A stretch of DNA of 64,000 nt from Sporosarcina sp. ACRSL (GCF_022346605.1 NZ_JAKRNT010000003.1:1-64000); one strand, 5' to 3'. Numbered from the stretch's first letter, positions 8,603-17,389 are shown. Notes: generated from the letters alone by a model not told the origin. Made by a program: numbers and translations.

Positions 8603-8866
8603 TTAAAAATCAAAAATAGATCCGCCGTTTGCATCTTCTTCGTCCAATGGCCTTCCTTCCAATGAAGAAATTTGCGGCTTATGGGAAATCGCCATCGTTC
8701 TCGGCGTTATGATCGGCTCGTCTTTCATTTCATTCCCCGCGAGCACAACTTGACAGAGCGCCCTGACGGCTGTCAGCGCCTCGCGGATCGCTTGGTCGTC
8801 GTCCGTGGCTTTTGCATAATTCAGCTGGCGTTGCATTTCCTCAATAATTCGTTCCTTTGGAATCAT
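8603..8866 (-). CDS. ywdI: YwdI family protein (DUF5327)
   Basis: The 87-residue protein starts MIPKERIIEEMQRQLNYAK, an N-terminal helical segment, and ends in an acidic tail (DEEDANGGSIFDF). It matches the YwdI family, whose function is unknown. The ATG overlaps the stop of the upstream small gene by four bases, indicating translational coupling inside the ung operon. Confidence 0.8.
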   Translation of the reverse strand: MIPKERIIEEMQRQLNYAKATDDDQAIREALTAVRALCQVVLAGNEMKDEPIITPRTMAISHKPQISSLEGRPLDEEDANGGSIFDF

Positions 8867-9039
8867 TGTCTTGCTACCCCTTTCTTCGGTTCATATTTCA
8901 TACACTCCATGCCGGATGATCGCCTCACGACGATGGACGGCAGTTCGCGTGTTTTAAAACCGTATGCCTTGCAGCCACGCGGACTTTTCGGATCCCATGT
9001 TACGAAAAAGTATTGACATTGAAAACAATTTACAGCCAT
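8863..9039 (-). CDS. Small conserved Cys-containing protein between ung and ywdI
   Basis: The frame starting MAVNCFQCQYFFVTWDPK encodes 58 residues with CxxC at positions 5-8, a Cys in RGCKAYGF (about 23) and a Cys in GMECMKYEPK (about 46), a layout that could bind one zinc. ATG 9039 has a G-rich AGGGGGGATAGG site upstream; the frame stays open beyond it but that part overlaps ung. It lies 17 bases after the ung stop and overlaps ywdI by four bases. Similar small proteins occur beside ung in related Bacillales; the role is unknown. Confidence 0.75.
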   Translation of the reverse strand: MAVNCFQCQYFFVTWDPKSPRGCKAYGFKTRELPSIVVRRSSGMECMKYEPKKGVARQ

Positions 9040-9056
9040 ATGAACACCTATCCCCC

Positions 9057-9749
9057 CTACAATCCGTCTGTTTTGCACCAGTCGATCGGCATTTGACCCC
9101 ACTTTATCAAAATTCCATTCGCCTTGGAATAGGGCTGACTGCCGAAAAAGCCACGGCTTGCACTTAGCGGGCTTGGATGGACCGCTTCGATAATCGCATT
9201 GTTCATCAAATCGATCAGCTTCTTCTTCTCCTGCGCAGGACGTCCCCACAGGATGAAGACGACCGGCTCATCGCGCTCGGACAAGCGGCGGATTACTTCG
9301 TCGGTAAACTGCTCCCATCCTTGTTTTTTATGAGAATGCGCCTCCCCTGCCCTCACCGTCAGGACGGTGTTCAGCATGAGTACTCCTTGCTTCGCCCAGC
9401 CCGTGAGCGTTCCGGTTTCCGGAATGGCGCACCCGATATCGGACTGCAATTCCTTGAACATATTCCGCAAGCTCGGTGGAATCTTGACGCCAGGCTTCAC
9501 CGAAAAGCTGAGGCCATGCGCTTGTCCAGACCCGTGATAAGGATCTTGTCCTAGAATAACCACCTTTACATCCTGAAACGGAGTCAACCGGAAAGCTGTC
9601 CACATATCTTCCATAGGCGGATAGACTATTTGGCTTTCATATTCTTTTTTAAGGTAATCGCGAAGCCGCAAGTAGTACGGTTTTTCGAATTCCCCCGCAA
9701 GCACGGCGTCCCAGTCGTTGCCAAATCTCTTTTTCTGCAAGCAACTCAC
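9057..9749 (-). CDS. ung: Uracil-DNA glycosylase
   Basis: The 230-residue family 1 enzyme removes uracil from DNA to start base-excision repair. It has the water-activating motif [18 protein letters not shown] (about residues 65-82) with the catalytic Asp, and the DNA-intercalation loop [13 protein letters not shown] (about 190-202). The length is typical. Its ATG overlaps the DUF4230 stop by four bases, so it is the second gene of the operon. Confidence 0.97.
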   Translation of the reverse strand: MSCLQKKRFGNDWDAVLAGEFEKPYYLRLRDYLKKEYESQIVYPPMEDMWTAFRLTPFQDVKVVILGQDPYHGSGQAHGLSFSVKPGVKIPPSLRNMFKELQSDIGCAIPETGTLTGWAKQGVLMLNTVLTVRAGEAHSHKKQGWEQFTDEVIRRLSERDEPVVFILWGRPAQEKKKLIDLMNNAIIEAVHPSPLSASRGFFGSQPYSKANGILIKWGQMPIDWCKTDGL

Positions 9750-10504
9750 TCCTTGAATTCAATCGTGACGTCATACCCCGCAAATGAGAACATTTCCTTC
9801 AACGTCTTTTCAGCATTGTATTGCGCTGTCTTCAGGACGCCTTGGCCAGTCGCTTCCTCGAGAATGAGTTTCTTTGCTTCGGCAGCGAGTTCGTAAGCCT
9901 CTTCGATGTCTGCCTTTTGACGGAATACACCCTCATAGGAATACACTTCGACTTGGTCAAAATAAATCTCCGCTCCCCCGAGGAAGGTTGCTGGTGGCAA
10001 TGTAAGCTTCGCTGTCTTTTTCTCTTCATCGATGATGACATCTTTCTCGGTGAGTTTCGATAAATCGACACCCGCCTTCACCGATCCCGGAATGACGACG
10101 AGCAGCTGCCGCTTCGTCCCCGGTACGTTCAAACCAATGCTTTGTCCAAATATTTGATTGTCCTGCCGTTCGATGATGACTTTTGTATAGGCTTCCGCGG
10201 TAGCCATTTCGTTCAATTCAAGAACCTGTTCGATGAACATCCCTTTCTGCTCCGTGAACGTGCTCCCTTGCTTCAATAAATAAAAGGCGATGAAAGGAAG
10301 GGACAAGACGATAAGCAAGAGAAGCACCGCTAAGAGCAGCGTCCACCGTTTCCACTTCGAAATGAACGTGAATCGTAAACGTGGCCTCCATGATTTCCTT
10401 TTCCTACCGATCAACTCTTCCACGGTGACGGCACTCTCGGAATCGGAATCCTTCATTTCCTTCAATAGTCTTTCAATCTCCTGTAATTTCTTTTTATCAT
10501 CCAT
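9746..10504 (-). CDS. DUF4230 domain membrane-anchored protein
   Basis: The protein has about 252 residues: a charged, helical N-terminus ([18 protein letters not shown]), one membrane helix ([22 protein letters not shown] at about 55-76), then an extracytoplasmic DUF4230 domain with [16 protein letters not shown] and the [14 protein letters not shown] block. The function is unknown. The start is uncertain: ATG 10504 or ATG 10519, both close to AAGG/AAAGGG sites. It heads the operon leading to ung, ywdI and ywdK. The 20-bp array lies upstream and reads toward it. Confidence 0.75.
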   Translation of the reverse strand: MDDKKKLQEIERLLKEMKDSDSESAVTVEELIGRKRKSWRPRLRFTFISKWKRWTLLLAVLLLLIVLSLPFIAFYLLKQGSTFTEQKGMFIEQVLELNEMATAEAYTKVIIERQDNQIFGQSIGLNVPGTKRQLLVVIPGSVKAGVDLSKLTEKDVIIDEEKKTAKLTLPPATFLGGAEIYFDQVEVYSYEGVFRQKADIEEAYELAAEAKKLILEEATGQGVLKTAQYNAEKTLKEMFSFAGYDVTIEFKE

Positions 10505-10600
10505 ACCCTTTTTCACCATCCTTCGACACTCGTAATCGTACAATTTTACATATAGTTGTACGTTTAGCCTATCGAAAAGTTCCGATATGGACAACAGATA

Positions 10601-10760
10601 CGCATAGACTCCTTTATTCATATTGTGAAATACGCATAAATTCGCCAAAAGACGCACAAACTCTAGCAAATGCGCATAAAAGCAGAAATGTACGCATAAA
10701 ACATCGGAAACGCGCATAAATACGAGAATTCACGCATAAATCGCCGCAACAGCGCATAAA
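10601..10760 (-). repeat. 20-bp phased array of CGCATAAA cores
   Basis: CGCATAAA or a near match starts at 10633, 10653, 10673, 10693, 10713, 10733 and 10753, exactly every 20 bp, with a weaker CGCATAG at 10601. Spacers of about 12 bases show no conservation. It sits between the divergent DUF4230 operon and pdxK and, read as TTTATGCG, points toward DUF4230. Unlike most arrays here no terminator precedes it. Confidence 0.95.
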
Positions 10761-10850
10761 CTTCCCCGAATATCCAATACTTTTGTATTTTTCCCTCAAT
10801 TTTATTACTATTGTATATGAATGCAATCCAACACGAAGGAGAATGCAACG

Positions 10851-11684
10851 ATGACTTTGAAAAAGACATTGACGATCGCAGGATCAGATACATCAGGCGG
10901 TGCGGGAATCCAAGCCGACTTGAAAACGTTCCAAGAACATGGAACTTACGGCATAACAGCATTGACAGTCGTCGCGACGATGGATCCCGATAACAATTGG
11001 AGCCATAGCGTCTACTCCCTTCCGATTGATGTCGTGAAAGCACAACTGAAAACGGCACTTTCGACAGGCATCGACGCCATTAAGACAGGCATGCTTAGCA
11101 CGGAAGAAGCGATCCAAACCGCGGGCGAGGCAATCGAAGAATCTAGGCTCGACCATGTCGTCATCGACCCGGTAATGGTATGTAAAGGCGAAGATGAAGT
11201 CCTCAATCCCGGAACTGTCGATGCCATGGTGAAATACTTACTTCCAAAAGCAGAAATTGTGACACCGAACTTGTTCGAAGCAGGTCAATTGGCGGGAATG
11301 AAAACCCCTACGACAATTGAGCAAATGAAATCGGTTGCCGAAAAGCTCCATTCCCTGGGCGCACGCAACGTCGTCATTAAAGGCGGAAAGCAGCTCCAAC
11401 ATGACAAAGCAGCAGACCTATTCTACGATGGCAAGACGTTCACGTTACTCGAGGCGGAAAAAACGGACACGCACTACAACCATGGAGCAGGCTGTACGTT
11501 CGCCGCTGCGATGACAGCAAACCTTGCGAACGGGCTTAGCGTGAAAGAAGCAGTCCTTGAAGCGAAAAAATTCGTTTCCGCTGCTATCGCGAACGGCTGG
11601 AAGTTGAATGAATACGTCGGTCCCGTCCTGCACGGTGCTAAAAACAAAGTAGGCGCACCTGACGTAACGGCTACGGAGATTTAA
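10851..11684 (+). CDS. pdxK: Pyridoxine/pyridoxal kinase, ThiD-like
   Basis: The 277-residue ribokinase-fold enzyme has AGSDTSGGAGIQADLKTF at the N-terminus and HGAGCTFAAAMTANLA at about residue 210, where the Cys matches the PdxK-type kinase of Bacillales; VTPNLFEA is the ATP-side motif. It phosphorylates B6 vitamers and may have HMP kinase side activity as a ThiD relative. ATG 10851 follows GAAGGAG by about seven bases. It is monocistronic. Confidence 0.88.
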   Translation: MTLKKTLTIAGSDTSGGAGIQADLKTFQEHGTYGITALTVVATMDPDNNWSHSVYSLPIDVVKAQLKTALSTGIDAIKTGMLSTEEAIQTAGEAIEESRLDHVVIDPVMVCKGEDEVLNPGTVDAMVKYLLPKAEIVTPNLFEAGQLAGMKTPTTIEQMKSVAEKLHSLGARNVVIKGGKQLQHDKAADLFYDGKTFTLLEAEKTDTHYNHGAGCTFAAAMTANLANGLSVKEAVLEAKKFVSAAIANGWKLNEYVGPVLHGAKNKVGAPDVTATEI

Positions 11685-11690
11685 TAGGAT

Positions 11691-11730
11691 AAAGGCGAGA
11701 AGAGAACCGCCTCTTCCCGCCTTTTTATTT
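11691..11730 (+). terminator. Rho-independent terminator of pdxK
   Basis: AAAGGCGAGAAGAG (11691-11704) pairs with CTCTTCCCGCCTTT (11711-11724), followed by a T-rich tail that merges into the next array. Confidence 0.9.
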
Positions 11731-11850
11731 TTATCGATCATTTCCCAAGAGTTATCGGTCATTTCCCAAAGGTTATCGATCAATTCAACTGAGTTATCGT
11801 TCATTTCCCGGAACTTATCGATCATTTCCTATAGTTTATTGTCATTTTGT
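11731..11850 (+). repeat. 21-bp phased array of TTATCGATCATTTCCC units
   Basis: TTATC-led units start at 11731, 11752, 11773, 11794 and 11815, with a degenerate one at 11836: an exact 21-bp pitch. The core is TTATCGNTCATTTCCC and the last five bases vary. It begins directly at the T-run of the pdxK terminator. Nothing else is visible up to the yojF promoter. Confidence 0.9.
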
Positions 11851-11956
11851 GACCTTTAGCCTACACGAATCGAATGCTTCAGGCATGCTAATCGCTTTCA
11901 TTTACACTTTTCTATATACTTGTTTTATCTGCAGTTTGTAAGAAGGAGGATTTTTC

Positions 11957-12307
11957 ATGGAGATCGTGAAACCGGACCGGTTGCAGGAATTGCTTGATTC
12001 CTATGCGAATAAAGACGTTTACATCCATCTTGAAACGACGAACGGTGCGTATGCCGCCCACTTTAAGGAAGGGTTTTTCAATGCCGGGGCATTCATCCGG
12101 AATGTCGTCGTCAAATATGAACTCGGCAAAGTGGCGGGCGAATCGCCGCATCGAGTCGGACTGAAGCTTCCGTCAGGTTGGATTTACGCACAAGGAATTA
12201 CCCACTACACTGTCGACGAACATGACCGGCTGCTCATGGCAGGACTTGATCCTGACGGTAAACTCGCAGTCGCGCTCGAAATAAGCGAAACACCATTTAC
12301 ATATTAA
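11957..12307 (+). CDS. yojF: YojF family protein (DUF1806)
   Basis: The 116-residue protein matches the YojF/DUF1806 family (LQELLDSYANKDVYIHLETTNGAYA is split by residue drift but recognisable, and LPSGWIYAQGITHY is conserved). Its biochemical role is unknown. It precedes the bacillithiol deacetylase gene as yojF-yojG does in B. subtilis, so a link to bacillithiol metabolism is inferred. AAGGAGGATT stands before ATG 11957. Confidence 0.88.
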   Translation: MEIVKPDRLQELLDSYANKDVYIHLETTNGAYAAHFKEGFFNAGAFIRNVVVKYELGKVAGESPHRVGLKLPSGWIYAQGITHYTVDEHDRLLMAGLDPDGKLAVALEISETPFTY

Positions 12308-12335
12308 GCTGTTGGATTGTGAAGGAGGCTTTTCG

Positions 12336-13019
12336 ATGATAAAAAAAGAACGCCACGTACTCGTCATTTTTCCACACCCGGACGATGAAGCTTTCGGCGT
12401 GTCGGGTACGATTTCCACATATATTGAAATGGGGGTTCCCGTTACATATGCTTGTCTAACGCTCGGCGAAATGGGACGGAACCTCGGCAATCCCCCATTT
12501 GCGAACCGTGAAACGTTGCCCCAAATCCGTAAACAGGAATTGCTAAACGCCGCAGCAGCGATGGGACTTACGGACCTCCGAATGATGGGCTTACGCGATA
12601 AGACAATCGAATTTGAGGATGACGAAAAAATGATCAAACTCGTAACCGATTTGATTGAAGATACGAATCCGTCCCTCATTATTACGTTCTACCCGGGACT
12701 CTCCGTACATCCCGACCACGACGCAACAGGGCGCGCCGTCGTCCGTGCCGTCAGAAGGATGAAAGAATCCGAACGCCCGACACTGTATACGATAGCATTC
12801 GCGAACAATACATCCGAAACGATCGGTGCACCTGACATCTTCCATAATGTTGAAGGAGCTGCTCAAAAAAAGCTCAATACGTTAAACGCGCACGCTTCCC
12901 AAACGGTTTGGATGATGCGCGATATGGAAAAAAGATTGGCAGAGAAAGACCCCGATGCATTAAAATGGCTACACGAAGAAAAGTTTTACACATACCGATG
13001 GGATAGAGATTTTGAATAA
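12336..13019 (+). CDS. bshB2: Bacillithiol biosynthesis deacetylase BshB2
   Basis: The 227-residue LmbE/PIG-L family zinc deacetylase contains the metal site FPHPDDEAFG near the N-terminus and YPGLSVHPDHDATG with the third ligand at about residue 122. It removes the acetyl group from GlcNAc-malate in bacillithiol synthesis, in part redundantly with BshB1. ATG 12336 follows GAAGGAGG by seven bases and lies 28 bases after the yojF stop, one operon. Confidence 0.92.
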   Translation: MIKKERHVLVIFPHPDDEAFGVSGTISTYIEMGVPVTYACLTLGEMGRNLGNPPFANRETLPQIRKQELLNAAAAMGLTDLRMMGLRDKTIEFEDDEKMIKLVTDLIEDTNPSLIITFYPGLSVHPDHDATGRAVVRAVRRMKESERPTLYTIAFANNTSETIGAPDIFHNVEGAAQKKLNTLNAHASQTVWMMRDMEKRLAEKDPDALKWLHEEKFYTYRWDRDFE

Positions 13020-13035
13020 CTTAAAGAAATAGCCA

Positions 13036-13068
13036 TACCCCGTTTGCCTTGCAAACGGGGTTTCTTTA
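13036..13068 (+). terminator. Rho-independent terminator of yojF-bshB2
   Basis: CCCCGTTTGC (13038-13047) pairs perfectly with GCAAACGGGG across a three-base loop, followed by TTTCTTTATT. Confidence 0.9.
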
Positions 13069-13192
13069 TTAGTAAAATAAAAGACTGAAAACTAAAACAT
13101 TCTTCCATTGTATTTACAATAGGAGGAAAACACTATAGTATGTATAAATATGCAATACCTATGATAAATTATACATGAAGGAGAAAATAGAG

Positions 13193-14548
13193 ATGAAACA
13201 ACAACATACATTATCTACATGGTTTTTCTTTCTCGTTCCCTCTATACTCGGCATAATCCTTTTCATGATCCCTCTGAAGTTCGGAGAAGAATGGAAAGTT
13301 CCTATCGCAAAATTTGCGGATATTTTGTCAGGCTGGCTGGAACCTATCATGCCAATGACAGCAATGATCTTTATTGTAATCGCGGCGCTTGGATCGTTAC
13401 TATTTTCTTTCATCCCGCGTTCAAGTTCAAAACCTTCTCTTCTGGAAAGTTTGTTCAAAGTGACGCCTTTCTGGGTCGTTACTCGAATTGTCGGGGCGAT
13501 TTTCGCCATCATGGTTACATTCAAAATCGGGCCTGAGTTCATTTGGAGTGAAAATACAGGTGGCTTGTTGCTCTCGCCTGATGGTCTCGTTTCATTTTTA
13601 TTCACGATTTTCTTATTTGCCGGCTTACTATTGCCGCTTCTATTGAACTTTGGTCTATTGGAATTCTTCGGTACGATGATGGTGAAAGTGATGCGTCCAT
13701 TGTTCCATCTGCCTGGACGCTCTTCCATCGATGCACTGACGTCATGGATCGGTGACGGTACGATTGGCGTACTGTTAACGAGCAGACAATATGAAGATGG
13801 CTTTTATACACAAAAGGAAGCGGCAAACATCGCGACAACGTTTTCAGTTGTGTCCATTACGTTTTCACTCGTCATTATCGACACAGTCGGCATGTCCAAC
13901 TATTTCCTTCCGTATTACGGAACTGTCGTTTTGACAGGCTTAATATTGGCGTTCATCATGCCACGCATTTATCCACTGAGGGGCAAGAAGTCTGAGTATA
14001 TCGACGGACGTAAGTTCACCGGGGATGAGGAAAAGCTGCCTGAAGGCTATAATGTTATCAGTCATGGCTTGGAAAATGCATTGGAGACTGCTTCCAAAAA
14101 CCGATCTATCATCAGAAATATTGCCGATGGCATGCGCAATGTACTCGATATGTGGGTTGGCGTTACGCCAGTCGTCATGGCATTCGGTACAATCGCTCTT
14201 ATTTTGGCGGAATACACAGGCGTTTTCACATTCCTTGGGAAGCCGTTCGAGCCAATCCTCACTGTGCTAGGCATTCCAGAAGCTGCAGAAGCCGCGCAAA
14301 TGATGGTCGTCGGTTTCGCGGACATGTTCCTGCCAGTTATTTTGGCAGATGGTGTCATCACTTCTCAAATTACGTTGTTTACGATTGCTACGATTTCGGT
14401 CGTTCAACTCATTTACATGTCTGAAGTCGGCGGATTGATTCTCGGAACGAAGATTCCTATCAACTTCCTTGATTTGATCGTAATTTTCCTACTGCGTACA
14501 CTTATCGCGCTTCCGATCGTTGCGGGCGTTGCACATTTATTGTTTTAA
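13193..14548 (+). CDS. YjiH-family nucleoside-recognition (Gate) membrane protein
   Basis: The 451-residue protein has about ten membrane helices and Gate-domain blocks: GDGTIGVLLTSRQYEDGFYTQKEA and a repeat-related GFADMFLPVILADG in the second half. This layout matches YjiH-like proteins related to nucleoside transporters and spore maturation proteins; the substrate is unknown. ATG 13193 is favoured over 13175 because AAGGAG lies nine bases before it. It is followed not by a terminator but by a 20-bp array, and only then by a bidirectional terminator. Confidence 0.75.
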   Translation: MKQQHTLSTWFFFLVPSILGIILFMIPLKFGEEWKVPIAKFADILSGWLEPIMPMTAMIFIVIAALGSLLFSFIPRSSSKPSLLESLFKVTPFWVVTRIVGAIFAIMVTFKIGPEFIWSENTGGLLLSPDGLVSFLFTIFLFAGLLLPLLLNFGLLEFFGTMMVKVMRPLFHLPGRSSIDALTSWIGDGTIGVLLTSRQYEDGFYTQKEAANIATTFSVVSITFSLVIIDTVGMSNYFLPYYGTVVLTGLILAFIMPRIYPLRGKKSEYIDGRKFTGDEEKLPEGYNVISHGLENALETASKNRSIIRNIADGMRNVLDMWVGVTPVVMAFGTIALILAEYTGVFTFLGKPFEPILTVLGIPEAAEAAQMMVVGFADMFLPVILADGVITSQITLFTIATISVVQLIYMSEVGGLILGTKIPINFLDLIVIFLLRTLIALPIVAGVAHLLF

Positions 14549-14573
14549 TTGATGTTATACGTCATTTTTGAGA

Positions 14574-14693
14574 TTTATGCGCGTTTCTGGCGATTTATGC
14601 GTTTTTCCAACCGTTTATGCACATATAAATCGATTTATGCGTGACTCGCCAATTTTATGCGTATTTCAACAGTTTTATGCGTGTTTAGCAATC
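14574..14693 (+). repeat. 20-bp phased array of TTTATGC cores
   Basis: TTTATGC starts at 14574, 14594, 14614, 14634, 14654 and 14674, exactly 20 bp apart, mostly followed by G. Spacers are not conserved. The array starts 26 bases after the YjiH-family stop, in the same direction, and lies before the terminator, so it would be in that transcript's 3' end. Confidence 0.95.
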
Positions 14694-14698
14694 AAACT

Positions 14699-14740
14699 AA
14701 AAGGCCGCTAATCCATCTTCAGGATTAGCGGCCTTTTTTT
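14699..14740. terminator. Bidirectional terminator between the YjiH-family gene and tdh
   Basis: AAGGCCGCTAATCC (14701-14714) pairs with GGATTAGCGGCCTT (14722-14735); A and T runs flank it on both sides. Confidence 0.92.
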
Positions 14741-15684
14741 CATGCTTTCAATTTAATTCTTAATTTCTCCAACATATCTGCTGTCATCGCATCCAAGTCA
14801 TAGGTCGTCCGGAAACCCCATTCCTCCACAGCTGCGGAAGGGTCGATATAATCGGGCCAGCTGTCGGCAATCGCTTGTCGGACCGGATCGACGTTATACG
14901 ACATTTCAAAATCTGGGATATGCTTGCGAATGGATGCTGCAATCTCCTCCGGTTCGAAGCTCATCGCAGTCACGTTGAAGGCATTACGATGGATCAATTT
15001 TGCTGGATCTGCTTCCATCAAGTCGACGATCGCCTGCAAAGCATCAGGCATATACATCATATCCATATACGTACCCGTTGCGATGAACGACTCATATTTT
15101 CCTTCTGTAATCGCTTTATAATAAATATCCACTGCATAATCGGTCGTACCACCGCCTGGTTGCGCCACATACGATATTAATCCCGGGAAGCGCACGCCGC
15201 GGGTGTCAACGCCGAATCGGTGGTAATAATAGTCGCATAGCAACTCGCCCGAAACTTTATTGACGCCATACATCGTCGTCGGTCGTTGCAGTGTATCTTG
15301 TGGCGTGTTCATCTTCGGAGTCGAAGGGCCGAATGCCCCGATTGAGCTAGGAGTGAAAAAATGCATGTTCAGTTCACGCGCCACTTCAAGCGCATTCATG
15401 AGGCCCCCCATGTTGAGGTTCCACGCAAATAACGGGTTTTCTTCGGCTTTGGCAGATAAAAGCGCCGCCATATGCATGATCGTGTCTGCACCAAAATCCT
15501 TCGCTACATCATGCATCTTCTTGCCATCCGTCACATCGAGGACAGCAAATGGCCCCGCAACTGGTTCTTGCGGTTGACGGATATCTGTCGATAATACATT
15601 CTCTTCGCCGTATTCCTGTTGCAGTTTGCCAATCAATTCAGAACCGATCTGGCCAAGTGCACCAGTCACCATGATTTTTTTCAA
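14740..15684 (-). CDS. tdh: SDR-type L-threonine 3-dehydrogenase
   Basis: The 314-residue extended short-chain dehydrogenase has [16 protein letters not shown] as its NAD Rossmann motif and [10 protein letters not shown] as the YxxxK catalytic pair, preceded by the Ser-bearing TPSSIGAFG. These match the UDP-galactose-epimerase-like threonine dehydrogenases, which form 2-amino-3-ketobutyrate, the substrate of Kbl. The kbl gene is nearby on the same strand (17390-18580) with three unrelated genes between, so the two appear to be separate transcripts. ATG 15684 follows AGGAGGAGT. Confidence 0.88.
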   Translation of the reverse strand: MKKIMVTGALGQIGSELIGKLQQEYGEENVLSTDIRQPQEPVAGPFAVLDVTDGKKMHDVAKDFGADTIMHMAALLSAKAEENPLFAWNLNMGGLMNALEVARELNMHFFTPSSIGAFGPSTPKMNTPQDTLQRPTTMYGVNKVSGELLCDYYYHRFGVDTRGVRFPGLISYVAQPGGGTTDYAVDIYYKAITEGKYESFIATGTYMDMMYMPDALQAIVDLMEADPAKLIHRNAFNVTAMSFEPEEIAASIRKHIPDFEMSYNVDPVRQAIADSWPDYIDPSAAVEEWGFRTTYDLDAMTADMLEKLRIKLKA

Positions 15685-15872
15685 TCCTGACTCCTCCTAA
15701 AGGTCATATGTATTTATGGGAAGGACAATATTTTTAACAAAATAAACAAACTCGTTTATATCAATACAAAACGATTATATTATGTCTTTCTGTAAAACAC
15801 AACAGCTATTATTCCCTTATCATAATTTTCTCCTTATTTTTCTGTTATACTATAGAAAAAACGTTGAGGTGT

Positions 15873-16517
15873 ATGATGTTCAGTAAATATACTAATTTTA
15901 TTTTTATCGTTTTGCTAAGTGCCTTGCTGGCGACCGTTTTATTCAGGGCCGGTGTGTCGACTTGGCTCGTTTTTACGATTATTTTGGCATTTACTTTCAT
16001 TTTGACGATGGGCTACCCATTTTATATCATTTACAAATCGAAAAGTTTGAAACTGATTGACCGATATTTGGCCAATCATAAAAAGAAACCGATTTTCAGC
16101 TATGCTTATGCACTCGCTCATGGAACGGATCAAGAAATTATTGATTCATTGAAAAAAATATTGAGGTCCTACCCTCACGCGGAAGTACAAGATACATATA
16201 ATGCCAATCTGCTAGTGTTCCAAAAGGATTGGAGAAAGTTAATTGAAGCATCTCAAACGATGACGACCACTATCTACCGTGATTATTATGCGGGAATCGG
16301 GTATACAATGAATAACAATAAAGAGAAAGCTTCCGAGTATTTATCAAAATTGCGGACGCCGTGGATGGTTCATTCAATGAAAGCGATCATGGCCTTGAAG
16401 CAAGGACAGGAAGACGTATTCCAAACTGAATCCGCATTGGCGACAAAGAATGCGGTCGGTATGCAGCGCTATGTCTTGTATCATATGTTGAAGAGAATGG
16501 CGAAAGGAGTTTTTTGA
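15873..16517 (+). CDS. Membrane-anchored protein of unknown function
   Basis: The protein has about 214 residues: two N-terminal membrane helices (FIFIVLLSALLATVLF and LVFTIILAFTFILTM), then a soluble helical part with TPR-like spacing (YAYALAHGTDQEIIDSLKK, YYAGIGYTMNNNKEKASEYL). I do not recognise a named family. ATG codons at 15873 and 15876 both follow GAGGTGT; the second has better spacing. A TATACT box at 15846-15851 may be its -10. The next gene's ribosome site overlaps its 3' end. Confidence 0.65.
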   Translation: MMFSKYTNFIFIVLLSALLATVLFRAGVSTWLVFTIILAFTFILTMGYPFYIIYKSKSLKLIDRYLANHKKKPIFSYAYALAHGTDQEIIDSLKKILRSYPHAEVQDTYNANLLVFQKDWRKLIEASQTMTTTIYRDYYAGIGYTMNNNKEKASEYLSKLRTPWMVHSMKAIMALKQGQEDVFQTESALATKNAVGMQRYVLYHMLKRMAKGVF

Positions 16518-16534
16518 AGAAGGAGGTGTGGAAA

Positions 16535-16705
16535 TTGGACTTTATGGAAGAGGCTTTCGTTGAATTGAAGGATGGAAGACGCGGTTTAATCGTCGAAATA
16601 CGGCCGAATGAACGGACACAATACGACATTGAACTTCCGAACGGAGAACTGACGACCGTCTTCCACGATGAAGTTGCCAAACAAATACACTTGCCGACGA
16701 AATAA
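16535..16705 (+). CDS. Small hypothetical protein
   Basis: The 56-residue protein (MDFMEEAFVELKDGRRGLI then VEIRPNERTQYDIEL) looks like a single small beta-barrel. The TTG at 16535 is placed seven bases after AGGAGGTG; ATG 16544 is too far from it. It is 17 bases downstream of the previous stop and probably co-transcribed. No family is recognised. Confidence 0.6.
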   Translation: MDFMEEAFVELKDGRRGLIVEIRPNERTQYDIELPNGELTTVFHDEVAKQIHLPTK

Positions 16706-16728
16706 AATAAAAACTAGATCGCACGAAG

Positions 16729-16760
16729 AAAACCCATCTCAAAAAGAAGATGGGTTTTCG
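16729..16760. terminator. Bidirectional terminator
   Basis: AACCCATCT (16731-16739) pairs with AGATGGGTT (16748-16756), with A and T runs on both flanks, between convergent small genes. Confidence 0.85.
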
Positions 16761-16772
16761 ATTTCAAACTGG

Positions 16773-17087
16773 TCAGCTTGCAACCTTTACGAATAATTGG
16801 CCGTTGTGCATCGGGCATTCCAACTGGCCTCTCGCTTCAAGATCCGTCACAATTGCTTCCATATACCACGAGTTATTCCCATCGAACGGCGTCAATCTTC
16901 TCAATGTCCTGTTCGACAGTTCCTCGAATGAAATGATGCCTGCTTCACGAATGATCATAAGCATCACTTTTTTGATTTTTTCATATCTGAACTTTACAAT
17001 CGTTGCTCCGGCTTTCCCGTTCGATTGTAAAAGTTGGACGCTATCGTTATATCGCATACGCTCCACCTTTTCATCGTGTATTACCAT
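16773..17087 (-). CDS. Hypothetical protein, possible winged-helix fold
   Basis: The 104-residue protein contains a helical region followed by NSWYMEAIVTDLEARGQLEC, reminiscent of DUF6958-like small proteins with a helix-turn-helix-like end. I cannot confirm the family. ATG 17087 follows AAAGGG by nine bases; ATG 17057 follows GGTGGAG by three and would remove ten residues. It is a single gene with a bidirectional terminator. Confidence 0.6.
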   Translation of the reverse strand: MVIHDEKVERMRYNDSVQLLQSNGKAGATIVKFRYEKIKKVMLMIIREAGIISFEELSNRTLRRLTPFDGNNSWYMEAIVTDLEARGQLECPMHNGQLFVKVAS

Positions 17088-17130
17088 TTATCTATTACCC
17101 TTTGTAACTCGTTTTAATCCTCTTATACTA

Positions 17131-17175
17131 AAAAAACTGCCGCACCGGCGATTTTTCTCGCTGGTTCGACAGTTT
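17131..17175 (-). terminator. Terminator-like hairpin downstream of the kbl region
   Basis: ACTGTCGAACCAGCGA pairs imperfectly with TCGCCGGTGCGGCAGT on the minus strand, followed by TTTTTTAGT. It would end a minus transcript coming from kbl through the structured region. Confidence 0.7.
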
Positions 17176-17194
17176 TCCTTTACTTTTATCCCGC

Positions 17195-17385
17195 ATTAAC
17201 TGGCTGTAGGACCCCCACTTCAAGAATTACCGTAGATTCAATAATCATTTGTGGGGGATCAACAGCCAGTAAATGCCCGATTGGTTCGGGCCTGCAGGAT
17301 GCAGGTCACGAAGGCGTTGCAACAGGACGTTGCGAACTTAGCCTTTGTTCAGCTAATCAGTGGAAAACCCTACTGATTGAAGCTT
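17195..17385. ncRNA. Candidate structured RNA next to kbl, omega-RNA-like
   Basis: This intergenic stretch is dense in hairpins. ACTGGCTGT and CCCCCA pair with TGGGGG and ACAGCCAGT across 17200-17270. Shorter stems follow: GCCCGA/TCGGGC, CTGCA/TGCAG, AAGGC/GCCTT enclosing GCAAC/GTTGC, and ATCAGT/ACTGAT. No open frame explains it. The style recalls the non-coding ends of IS200/IS605-type elements (omega RNA, HEARO), and CCCCCACTTCAA also occurs at the end of the tnpB element at 45050. It lies between the kbl stop and a terminator on the minus strand, so it may be kbl 3' UTR. Strand and family are undecided. Confidence 0.45.
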
Positions 17386-17389
17386 CACC

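Noticed and set aside
12173..12679. 168-residue minus-strand frame over yojF-bshB2
   Set aside because: It is fully antisense to two recognised genes and has no ribosome site or known motif.
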